Origin: Candidatus Iainarchaeum sp.
Lineage (GTDB): Archaea; Iainarchaeota; Iainarchaeia; Iainarchaeales; GCA-2688035
NCBI GenBank assembly: GCA_028712575.1
Contig: JAQTPU010000045.1
Span: 1-6,398, forward strand
DNA length: 6,398 nt
Reading direction: 5' to 3'
Shown piece after piece: positions 1 through 4,630 of this stretch. A model generated the notes under the pieces. That model made no database searches and was not told the DNA's origin. It worked only from the letters and a program-made list of their open reading frames with translations. Made by a program: the position numbers and the translations under genes. The first letter of the stretch is position 1, and each line of letters opens with the position of its first letter.

Positions 1-15
1 CCGCTCTTCCGATCT
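1..15. other. Illumina paired-end adapter remnant (not genomic)
   Basis: The first 15 bases, CCGCTCTTCCGATCT, match the 3' end of the Illumina paired-end PCR primer 2.0 adapter exactly, as I remember that adapter. The next base starts a codon run (P-V-I-A-V-N-D) that fits the S-adenosylhomocysteine hydrolase family, so genomic sequence starts at about base 16. The adapter happens to be in frame with the gene, so a naive translation would add five false residues. This is untrimmed read sequence at a contig end. Confidence 0.93.
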
Positions 16-765
16 CCTGTAATTGCTGTTAATGACAATAAAACAAAGCACTTGTTTGACAATTATTACGGGACAGGGCAAAGCACTTTAGACGGGATTT
101 TAAGGGCCACAAATGTCCTCCTTGCGGGAAAAATTTTTGTTGTTGCTGGCTATGGAAGCTGCGGAAAAGGAGTTTCAATGCGCGCAAGGGGAATGGGTGC
201 GAATGTAATTGTAACAGAAGTTGATTTTGTAAAAGCGCTTCAGGCCCATGCAGACGGTTTCAAAGTAATGCCAATGATTGAAGCCGCTTCTTTGGGCGAT
301 ATTTTTGTCACTGTCACTGGAGACAGGGATGTAATAACAGTCGAGCATATGGAAAAAATGAAGAACGGGGCCATTCTTGCAAATTCCGGGCATTTTGACA
401 TTGAAATTGCAGTTGCAGATTTGAACAAAAAAGCCAAATCCAAACGCAGAATCAGATGGCAATTGGACGAATACACTTTGAAAAACGGAAGAAAAATTTT
501 CTTATGCGGAGAAGGCAGGCTGGTGAACCTTGCTTCCGCAGAAGGCCATCCATCAGAAGTAATGGATTTAAGCTTCTGCGGCCAGGCACTTGCCCTGGAA
601 TACGGCATTAAAAACAAGGGAAAACTAAAGCCCGCAGTCCATATCCTGCCAGAGGAAGTTGACCAGCAGATTGCAGAGCTGAAAATCAAGGCAATCGGAG
701 CAAGAATCGATTATCTCACAGAGGCACAGAAGAAATACCTTGCAAGCTGGGAAGAAGGCACATAA
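16..765 (+). CDS. ahcY: S-adenosylhomocysteine hydrolase (adenosylhomocysteinase), 5'-truncated
   Basis: This cytosolic enzyme uses bound NAD to hydrolyse S-adenosylhomocysteine reversibly to adenosine and homocysteine, which relieves product inhibition of methyltransferases. About 249 codons remain of a family protein of roughly 400 or more; the N-terminal substrate domain lies beyond the contig end. Numbering from base 16, the catalytic Lys (codon at 46) and Asp (codon at 58) of the VND..TK..FDN segment are present. They are followed by the NAD-binding loop GYGSCGKG (residues 45-52), the ribose-binding Glu in TEVD (about 68), GHFD (125-128) and GEGRLVNL..AEGHPSEVMD (GHPS 177-180). A TTG at 52 could be taken as the start, but it is not: the catalytic Lys lies before it. 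The protein ends at ..KKYLASWEEGT without the Lys-Tyr tail of bacterial and eukaryotic enzymes, as expected for archaeal forms. The glycine-rich loop has Ser where I recall Trp (archaea) or Asp (others). Identification is firm. Confidence 0.96.
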   Translation, partial: PVIAVNDNKTKHLFDNYYGTGQSTLDGILRATNVLLAGKIFVVAGYGSCGKGVSMRARGMGANVIVTEVDFVKALQAHADGFKVMPMIEAASLGDIFVTVTGDRDVITVEHMEKMKNGAILANSGHFDIEIAVADLNKKAKSKRRIRWQLDEYTLKNGRKIFLCGEGRLVNLASAEGHPSEVMDLSFCGQALALEYGIKNKGKLKPAVHILPEEVDQQIAELKIKAIGARIDYLTEAQKKYLASWEEGT

Positions 766-807
766 AAAGCCTTTTGAAGCGCTCGGCTTTTACCTCGCTT
801 TCAAAAG
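765..807 (+). terminator. Hairpin region after ahcY, two alternative stems
   Basis: Bases 771-780 (CTTTTGAAGC) pair with 797-807 (GCTTTCAAAAG) with one bulged base. Alternatively 765-771 (AAAAGCC) pairs perfectly with 785-791 (GGCTTTT). The two stems overlap and cannot form together. Position directly behind the ahcY stop suggests a role in 3'-end formation, but no strong T tract follows the longer stem, so the terminator call is tentative. Confidence 0.35.
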
Positions 808-855
808 CCTTGGGAAAATCGCATGAAATAACCTTTTTAATGCTTCCTGTGGAGT

Positions 856-892
856 AATTTATTAGTAATTCGATTTTTTTTTATTGGTTTTG
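856..892 (+). promoter_or_regulatory. Promoter of the eS8 gene
   Basis: An A/T-rich box AATTTATTA (856-864) lies about 26 bases before ATTGGTTTTG (883-892), which is where transcription would be expected to start in an archaeal promoter. The leader would then be about ten bases before the ATG at 895. A weaker candidate, CTTTTTAAT, lies near 832-840. This is an inference from spacing and composition. Confidence 0.45.
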
Positions 893-894
893 TT

Positions 895-1305
895 ATGACT
901 CAATGGCACATGGATTCAAAGAAGAAAAGCACTGGCGGCAAGAATGCTGCTGTCAGGAGAATTGATAAAAGGCTTGCCTGGAAGGGCGGGGAATTTTCCG
1001 CGACCGGCATTGCTGAAGACGAGAAAAAGGAAAAGCGCAAGACAGTCAAAACACTGGGCGGAAACACCAAAGTAAAGGCCCAGAGAGTGAAGTTTATTGC
1101 GCTTACAAACCCTGCCACAAAAAAAACTGCAAAAGCAGAAGTCCTGTCTGTTGCGGAGAACAATGCAAACAGGCAGTATGCAAGGCAGAATACAATGACA
1201 AAAGGCGCAATCATAAAGGTCAGGTTTGAAGGAAAAGAAGCCAGGGCAAAGGTTACTTCAAGGCCGGGCCAGGCTGGAACTGTGCAGGCAGTTTTAATGC
1301 CATAA
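895..1305 (+). CDS. rps8e: Small-subunit ribosomal protein eS8 (S8e)
   Basis: This is a 136-residue basic protein of the archaeal/eukaryotic 30S/40S subunit, bound to 16S rRNA. The N-terminus M..QWH..S..K.TGG is the family signature start and supports the ATG at 895 over the ATG at 910. The middle holds TLGGNTKVKAQRVKF (the GGN.K family block) followed by NPATKKTAKAEVLSVAENNAN. The C-terminal part holds the conserved NTMTKGAII and ARAKVTSRPGQ.G.VQAVL blocks. Length is slightly above the roughly 125-130 usual for archaea, from a lysine-rich insert near residues 41-50. It sits alone between its own promoter and a T-tract terminator, not in one of the large ribosomal operons, as is common for eS8. 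No frameshift or missing block is seen. Confidence 0.95.
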   Translation: MTQWHMDSKKKSTGGKNAAVRRIDKRLAWKGGEFSATGIAEDEKKEKRKTVKTLGGNTKVKAQRVKFIALTNPATKKTAKAEVLSVAENNANRQYARQNTMTKGAIIKVRFEGKEARAKVTSRPGQAGTVQAVLMP

Positions 1306-1327
1306 AACCTGAAAATCGCGGTTTTTT
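1304..1327 (+). terminator. Terminator of the eS8 gene
   Basis: AAAACC (1304-1309), overlapping the stop codon, pairs with GGTTTT (1320-1325). The T run 1322-1327 follows directly, and a second T run is at 1332-1336. A short stem ending in T residues fits archaeal oligo-T termination. Confidence 0.5.
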
Positions 1328-1333
1328 GGGCTT

Positions 1334-1393
1334 TTTAAATAACTCCGGGTAAAGCACAGGTTTAAATACTTCATCAACGGCAATATTTATATA
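1334..1393 (+). promoter_or_regulatory. Three tandem TATA-like boxes upstream of tfb
   Basis: TTTAAATA occurs at 1334-1341 and again at 1361-1368, and TTTATATA at 1386-1393. The starts are 27 and 25 bases apart. The third, in the context GGCAATATTTATATATAC, is the best match to an archaeal TATA box with purine-rich sequence before it, and predicts a transcription start near 1413-1418. TTTAAATA is also the box found in front of both paralogue genes at 3158-3165 and 3856-3863 on the other strand. A further weak box, TTTTTATG, lies at 1473-1480. Confidence 0.5.
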
Positions 1394-1413
1394 TACACTC
1401 GAATTCTTTGGCT

Positions 1414-1489
1414 TCAACAAGGCATATACAAAGCCTTGTTGATTTGGAGTGTTTTGCGAGCTAAAAACACGATTTTTATGGTTTTTTTT
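1414..1489 (+). ncRNA. Structured tfb leader or small RNA candidate
   Basis: A perfect 10-bp stem (1414-1423 TCAACAAGGC with 1433-1442 GCCTTGTTGA, 9-base loop) starts where transcription from the box at 1386-1393 would begin. A second perfect 7-bp stem (1449-1455 GTGTTTT with 1464-1470 AAAACAC) follows, and then an eight-T run at 1482-1489 that could end the RNA. It could be a free RNA of about 75 bases, the 5' leader of tfb, or (stem 1) a palindromic operator over the start site. I see no C/D or H/ACA box arrangement and no tRNA fold. Confidence 0.3.
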
Positions 1490-1519
1490 CATGATTGGTT
1501 TTTCGGAGTAGGTGGTTGA
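1478..1519 (+). CDS. Possible 13-residue leader peptide abutting tfb
   Basis: An ATG at 1478 opens a reading frame of 13 codons (M-V-F-F-H-D-W-F-F-G-V-G-G) whose TGA at 1517-1519 directly touches the tfb ATG at 1520, in the same frame. A second ATG at 1491, in another frame, gives six codons ending at 1511. If translated, such a frame could couple or tune tfb translation. The frame may equally be chance in T-rich sequence. No codon bias or homologue can be judged at this length. Confidence 0.15.
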   Translation: MVFFHDWFFGVGG

Positions 1520-2425
1520 ATGGTTGAAAAGTGCCCTGAATGTGGAAGCAAAAGGATTAGGACAGACCCTGAAAAAGGCGAAGTTGTCTGCCAGGACTGC
1601 GGTTTGGTTCTTTCTGATGACATGATTGACCAGGGAAAAGAATGGAGAAGCTTTGATTCTGACCAGTTTGAAAAAAGGGCAAGAACAGGCTCTCCAATGA
1701 AATATGTCAAGCTCAATAAAGGGCTTGTTACAATGATTGACAGGCGCGGAACTGATTTGAGAGGAAATAAGCTTTCAAGCAAGAGCCGTGCGCAGATGTA
1801 CCGTTTGATTAAATGGCATAAAAGGGCGAGCATAAGCTCAAGCATGCAGAGAAACCTTTCAATTGCTTTGACTGAATTGAGAAGGGTTGCTTCTTACTTG
1901 AACATTCCGGAATCCCTGATTGAAGCCGCTGCTTTGCTTTACAGGAAAACAGTGAAAAAAGGCCTGATTAGGGGAAGGCTGATTGAAGCAGTTGTGGCTG
2001 CTGTTTTGTACACTGTCTGCAGGACTTATCATGTTCCAAGAACCCTTAATGAAATGGCAGAGGCAAGCGGGCTTACAAAAAAGGAAATCGGCCGTACTTA
2101 TAGGTTCCTTGTAAGGGAATTGAAGCTTGACGTGCCATTGACAAACCCTATCCACTATATTCCGAGGTTTGCTTCGGAGCTCAATTTGAGCGGGGAAGTC
2201 CAGGAAGAAGGCAGGAAAATCCTTGAAAGCGCAATTGCAAAGGGCCTTATTTCTGGAAGAGGCCCTACTGGAGTTGCAGCTGCCGCTGTTTACATTGCAG
2301 GCCTCCTGAAAGGGGAACGCAGGACACAGAAAGAAGTTGCAAATGTTGCGGGTGTCACTGAAGTTACAATCAGGAACAGGTACAGGGAATTGAAGAAAAG
2401 ACTGGATATTGACGTAGCGGCTTAA
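1520..2425 (+). CDS. tfb: Transcription initiation factor B (TFB, TFIIB homologue)
   Basis: TFB binds the TBP-TATA complex and the BRE element and recruits archaeal RNA polymerase. The protein is 301 residues, the normal family length. The N-terminal zinc ribbon has Cys5, Cys8, Cys24 and Cys27 (CPECG..CQDCG). The B-reader/linker region (about 55-100) includes GSPM, KGL.TMID and LSSK.RAQMYRL.KW. The first cyclin repeat (about 107-200) includes LIRGR.IE and VPRTL.E.A...GL.KKEIGRTYRF. The second (about 208-297) includes PRF..EL.LSGEVQ, SGRGPTGVAAAA.YIA and ERRTQ.EVA.VAGVTEVTIRNRY.EL, the last being the BRE-reading helix-turn-helix. AGGTGG at 1510-1515, just before the ATG, can serve as a ribosome binding site. 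Where archaeal TFBs usually have IHDKGL this one has KLNKGL, a mild variation. It lies alone between tandem promoters and a hairpin terminator. Confidence 0.97.
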   Translation: MVEKCPECGSKRIRTDPEKGEVVCQDCGLVLSDDMIDQGKEWRSFDSDQFEKRARTGSPMKYVKLNKGLVTMIDRRGTDLRGNKLSSKSRAQMYRLIKWHKRASISSSMQRNLSIALTELRRVASYLNIPESLIEAAALLYRKTVKKGLIRGRLIEAVVAAVLYTVCRTYHVPRTLNEMAEASGLTKKEIGRTYRFLVRELKLDVPLTNPIHYIPRFASELNLSGEVQEEGRKILESAIAKGLISGRGPTGVAAAAVYIAGLLKGERRTQKEVANVAGVTEVTIRNRYRELKKRLDIDVAA

Positions 2426-2438
2426 GGGCGCCAAAGGC

Positions 2439-2461
2439 AAAACTGTAATTGGCAGTTTTTT
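2439..2461 (+). terminator. Hairpin terminator of tfb
   Basis: AAAACTG (2439-2445) pairs perfectly with CAGTTTT (2453-2459) across a 7-base loop and runs into a T tract to 2461, followed by further T-rich sequence. It lies 14 bases after the tfb stop and separates tfb from the convergent paralogue gene ending at 2503. Confidence 0.6.
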
Positions 2462-2502
2462 CTTCTTTAAGAAAAGCCTGAATTGGTGTCCAGCCTAATT
2501 TT

Positions 2503-3225
2503 TCATTTTTGTCCATAACCGTGTTTTTTTGCAGTTTCTATGGTTGCTGCAACTAAAGCTTTATTTTTTGCTTTTAGTGCGGCCTTGATTGCAAGCTTCC
2601 AAAATTTGTTCTTTTGGTTCCTGTCAATTCCAAGGTTTCCCGCAGTTTCTGCAATTTCCTTGGCAACAGATGCAACTGCGCGATAATCATCTGGCGAACC
2701 TGCCATTAAATTGGCAGTGTTTATGACAAAACTAATGCCGGCAAAATTTTTTATTTCAAGCATGTGTCTTATGTCATCAATTTTATCCAAAAGATAGTCC
2801 CTTGCTTTGAACTCAAGATCTGTTGCGTCCTGCCTTACAATATTTTTTGCTTTTCTTTCTTCCAATGCTTTTTCCGACTTTGCCGTGATTTCGCTTGCAG
2901 GCAGGTTTCTTGTTGAAGCAATTGCCCGCAGCCTTCTTGCAAATTCTTTTTTTGCTCCCCTTCCAGTTGCCCTTTGCCTCAAGTGCAGTAAATAGTCAAT
3001 GTGCTTGCTGCGCGGCATTCCGCGGGTGACTGCAAGCCTGCCAAGCCTTTCCGCTGCCCTTGCGGCTTCCGCTTTCCTGTTGTATGTTCTTCTTTTTGCA
3101 TATTTCGACTTTAGGCTTGTTTGGCATATTCTTCCCGATTTAATATGCTGCTTGTAATATTTAAAATGCCCTTTTGCCGAAAGCCGGACTTGCAAACCAG
3201 GCCTTTCTTTTACGGTGTGACGCAT
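2503..3225 (-). CDS. Unknown basic helical protein, downstream paralogue; N-terminus probably frameshifted
   Basis: I do not recognise this family. The open frame encodes 240 residues and is a full-length paralogue of the adjacent 196-residue gene. From residue 39 to 120 it aligns without gaps to residues 5-86 of its sister, about half identical by eye: KYA.RR.Y...AEA.RAA.RLG, RS...DYL.HLR.RA, AK.EF.RR and TRN.P...I.AK. The C-terminal part also matches (G.P.DY....A.EIA, then FW.LA..AA and ..GY). No signal peptide or membrane segment is evident; it looks helical, Lys/Arg-rich and cytosolic. Residues 1-36 are almost certainly not protein: they translate the gene's own promoter (TATA at 3158-3165), and residues 19-31 fall on bases shared with the sister's promoter. 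The ATG equivalent to the sister's is at 3125-3127 but out of frame by one base. Dropping the base at 3109 would give M-P-N-K-P-K-S-K-Y-A-K-R-R and 207 residues. The frame downstream is intact. Confidence 0.75.
   Translation of the reverse strand: MRHTVKERPGLQVRLSAKGHFKYYKQHIKSGRICQTSLKSKYAKRRTYNRKAEAARAAERLGRLAVTRGMPRSKHIDYLLHLRQRATGRGAKKEFARRLRAIASTRNLPASEITAKSEKALEERKAKNIVRQDATDLEFKARDYLLDKIDDIRHMLEIKNFAGISFVINTANLMAGSPDDYRAVASVAKEIAETAGNLGIDRNQKNKFWKLAIKAALKAKNKALVAATIETAKKHGYGQK
3109..3127 (-). other. Ancestral start codon and putative single-base frameshift
   Basis: On the minus strand an ATG (3127-3125) sits about 34 bases after the centre of the TATA box, the same distance as in the sister gene (ATG at 3826). 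From ATG to the shared Tyr-Ala codons is 21 bases in the sister and 25 here, a difference of four, so the frame is lost. One extra base, most simply the G complementary to position 3109, explains it. It could be a sequencing or assembly error, a real mutation, or a site where frame is shifted during translation. Confidence 0.6.
3154..3175 (-). promoter_or_regulatory. Promoter of the downstream paralogue
   Basis: On the minus strand AAAAGGGCATTTTAAATATT contains TTTAAATA (3165-3158). Nearly the same stretch, differing by one T, lies before the sister gene (3852-3872), so the promoter was duplicated with the gene. It lies inside the longest open frame of the downstream paralogue, which argues against translation starting at 3225. 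Confidence 0.6.
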
Positions 3226-3235
3226 AAAAAAACCG
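3226..3235 (-). terminator. T-tract terminator after the upstream paralogue
   Basis: Directly after the TAG stop (3238-3236) the minus strand reads CGG followed by seven T residues (3232-3226). This fits oligo-T termination and implies that the second copy is transcribed from its own promoter and not by read-through. Confidence 0.4.
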
Positions 3236-3826
3236 CTATTCTTTTTTTCTTTCTTCTATTACATAGCCTTTTTGTTCCGAAGTTGCCCTTATTTCTCTTA
3301 CTAGTTTTCTGTTTCCGGATTTTTTTGCAGCAAACAATGCAAGAGCCCAGAAATTCTCAACTTCTTCCTTGTCCTTGCATATTTTTTCAACCTGCTTTGC
3401 TATATTGGATGTTTCTTCTGCCAGTAACCAGTAATCCCTTGGTTTTGCTCCACCCAGCCCGATTGCCCTGCCAATAATGCGCCTCGCAGCCCTGTAATCC
3501 CCGATGCCCAGATTGTAATCAATGAGGCCCAGGCCTTCGGCAAGATACTTGTAGGCCCTTGACTTGTAAACCCTTTTTGCCTTTGCCTTAATCAGTGCAG
3601 AAGGCATGTTCCTTGTTAAAACAACTTCCTGCATTCTTCTCCCAAATTCTTCTTTTGCTTCAGGTGCGTTTGCCCTGTCCCTTAAATGCGACAAGTAATC
3701 AAGATAACTGCTGCGGGAAACGTCCCTGCCTAAAACATGCTTTCCAAGCCTGTCTGCTGCGCGAATTGCTTCTGCTTCTGTATGGTATCTTCTTCTGTTT
3801 GCGTATTTTGGCTGGAGTTTTGGCAT
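3236..3826 (-). CDS. Unknown basic helical protein, upstream paralogue
   Basis: I do not recognise this 196-residue protein. It is predicted helical, highly charged (many Arg and Lys) and lacks signal or membrane segments. Motifs shared with the adjacent copy are KYA.RR.Y...AEA.RAA.RLG (7-28), RS...DYL.HLR.RA (38-52), AK.EF.RR (57-64), TRN.P...I.AK (71-82), G.P.DY (126-132) and FW.LA..AA (159-167). The conserved N-terminal Arg/Tyr block and alternating charged helices could suit nucleic-acid or ribosome binding, but nothing catalytic is visible, so the function is unknown. The ATG at 3826 is well supported: a TTTAAATA box (3863-3856) is about 34 bases upstream, AGGTTGA precedes it at a ribosome-binding-site-like distance, and homology starts within a few residues. 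The leader would be only about seven bases. It is read divergently from the CxxC-protein gene at 3927. Confidence 0.88.
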   Translation of the reverse strand: MPKLQPKYANRRRYHTEAEAIRAADRLGKHVLGRDVSRSSYLDYLSHLRDRANAPEAKEEFGRRMQEVVLTRNMPSALIKAKAKRVYKSRAYKYLAEGLGLIDYNLGIGDYRAARRIIGRAIGLGGAKPRDYWLLAEETSNIAKQVEKICKDKEEVENFWALALFAAKKSGNRKLVREIRATSEQKGYVIEERKKE

Positions 3827-3833
3827 AGTCTTT

Positions 3834-3872
3834 CAACCTAATACTGTCTTTGGAATATTTAAATGCCCTTTT
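3834..3872 (-). promoter_or_regulatory. Promoter of the upstream paralogue
   Basis: On the minus strand AAAAGGGCATTTAAATATTCC carries TTTAAATA at 3863-3856. Transcription should begin near 3833, just before the ATG at 3826. The element TTAGGTTGA lies close to that point. Confidence 0.6.
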
Positions 3873-3877
3873 TAATC

Positions 3878-3926
3878 CTATAAAGTGAACGCAAGGTATT
3901 TATGCCTTTTGCATAGGCGGTTTTTT
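3878..3926 (+). promoter_or_regulatory. Promoter region of the CxxC-protein gene
   Basis: Two TATA candidates are present: CTATAAAG (3878-3885) and TATTTATG (3897-3904). The second would start transcription at or next to the ATG at 3927, giving a leaderless message; the first would give a leader of about 20 bases. A small GCCT/AGGC inverted repeat (3904-3907 with 3915-3918) is followed by GGTTTTTT directly before the ATG. Confidence 0.35.
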
Positions 3927-4238
3927 ATGAGCGATGTTGAATTCAGGCTGCAGATTGAAAAGCTTTTGAAGGAAGCCAAGAGAAACTGTTTGTTGTGCTA
4001 TGGAAGGGCAAGATTAAGGCCCACTGAAAAAGAGAGGGATATTGCCTTAAGGAATGCCCTGGCAATGTATTCCCTGTTCGGGGAGCATTTCAACCAGTTA
4101 AGAAGGCAGGATGCTTCAGTAGAGGCAATCCGCACCTCGCAGGAATACAAAAGAGTCTGCCTTGACGCTGCAGACGCCTGCAAGTCATGCGAAAAAGACG
4201 TTGACAGCATAAACAGGTTCCTTACAAAAATAAAATAA
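3927..4238 (+). CDS. Unknown small helical protein with two CxxC motifs
   Basis: This is a 103-residue protein of no family I recognise. Five cysteines are placed as C21-x2-C24 near the start and C78, C85-x2-C88 (CKSC) near the end, separated by a long charged helical stretch. Two CxxC pairs at opposite ends suggest a helical hairpin that brings them together to hold a metal ion or form disulfides; this is inference. There is no signal peptide or membrane segment, so a cytosolic place is likely. The start chosen is the ATG at 3927 (MSDVEF..), with GGTTTTTT just before it. A longer frame from a GTG at 3885 would translate the promoter region. It is divergent from the paralogue pair and convergent with the eL33 gene, so it is probably transcribed alone. 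The stop is followed by a six-T run (4247-4252). Confidence 0.8.
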   Translation: MSDVEFRLQIEKLLKEAKRNCLLCYGRARLRPTEKERDIALRNALAMYSLFGEHFNQLRRQDASVEAIRTSQEYKRVCLDAADACKSCEKDVDSINRFLTKIK

Positions 4239-4246
4239 GGAAATAA

Positions 4247-4275
4247 TTTTTTGCAGGCTTCTTTTTATTTAAAAA
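4247..4275. terminator. T-rich terminators between convergent genes
   Basis: On the plus strand six T residues (4247-4252) and a second run (4262-4266) follow the CxxC-protein gene. On the minus strand GGTTTTT (complement of 4271-4277) follows the eL33 gene. The 44-base gap can therefore end transcription from both sides without a strong hairpin. Confidence 0.4.
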
Positions 4276-4282
4276 CCAGTTT

Positions 4283-4537
4283 CTATTTTATTTCTACTTT
4301 AGTGCCTATTGCCTGTCCAGGAAGGCCATTGTCAAATTTTGCCCTTACAGCGCCCTTATTTCCGTGTGCTGAAAGGACCTTTCCTATTGATTCGAAGGAT
4401 TTGCTTTTCCAGACTGCTTTTTTTCCCGCAAGAGCGGATGCTTTTGCCCTTGTAGTTACTCCCTCTACGGCAATAATGAACTGCTTTGGATGGGCAGTAT
4501 TGACGCCGCGCCTGTAATTTTTCAAAATTCCTTCCAT
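4283..4537 (-). CDS. rpl35ae: Large-subunit ribosomal protein eL33 (L35Ae)
   Basis: This is an 84-residue protein of the archaeal/eukaryotic large ribosomal subunit. The whole family pattern is visible: MEG.L.NYRRG.NT.HPKQ.I at the N-terminus, then G.TT...A..L.GKKAVWKS in the middle, and AHGNKGAVRA.F..GLPGQAIGTKVEI at the C-terminus. The start is the ATG at 4535-4537, which gives the usual MEG N-terminus and length. The open frame extends to an ATG at 4627, but those 30 extra residues are translated promoter DNA with no resemblance to the family. It is divergent from the RNase HII gene across a 133-base promoter region and is probably transcribed alone, with a short leader containing ACTGGTTTTG. 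Confidence 0.96.
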   Translation of the reverse strand: MEGILKNYRRGVNTAHPKQFIIAVEGVTTRAKASALAGKKAVWKSKSFESIGKVLSAHGNKGAVRAKFDNGLPGQAIGTKVEIK

Positions 4538-4544
4538 AACACCA

Positions 4545-4586
4545 CAAAACCAGTTAAATAGAATTATAATTGAATGATAAATTATT
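4545..4586 (-). promoter_or_regulatory. Promoter of the eL33 gene
   Basis: On the minus strand the A/T-rich box AATAATTTATC (4586-4576) lies just under 30 bases before ACTGGTTTTG (4554-4545), where transcription would be expected to begin. The leader would be about 14 bases. A palindromic AATTATAATT (4562-4571) lies between. Confidence 0.4.
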
Positions 4587-4630
4587 CTTATTTCGGAAGC
4601 TTTAAAAACAAATGCAGGCCCTTTCAATTG

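Noticed and set aside
52..54. TTG as start codon of the SAH hydrolase gene
   Set aside because: Family residues, including the catalytic Lys (46-48) and the VND motif, are encoded before it; the gene is truncated by the contig end.
240..689. 149-codon frame antisense to the SAH hydrolase gene
   Set aside because: It is a shadow of a strongly conserved gene, with no recognisable domain.
1414..1489. tRNA, C/D box or H/ACA RNA at the tfb leader
   Set aside because: No cloverleaf, no CUGA D box paired with a C box, and no single-hairpin-plus-ACA layout; only two simple stems are visible.
3885..3926. GTG start giving the CxxC protein 14 more residues
   Set aside because: That stretch contains the TATA-like boxes; the ATG at 3927 has a better context.
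4562..4571. Palindrome AATTATAATT in the eL33-rnhB promoter region
   Set aside because: A ten-base A/T palindrome is expected by chance in such A/T-rich sequence; no second copy was seen.
4538..4627. 30-residue N-terminal extension of eL33
   Set aside because: It translates the promoter region; the family starts at MEG, encoded from 4537.
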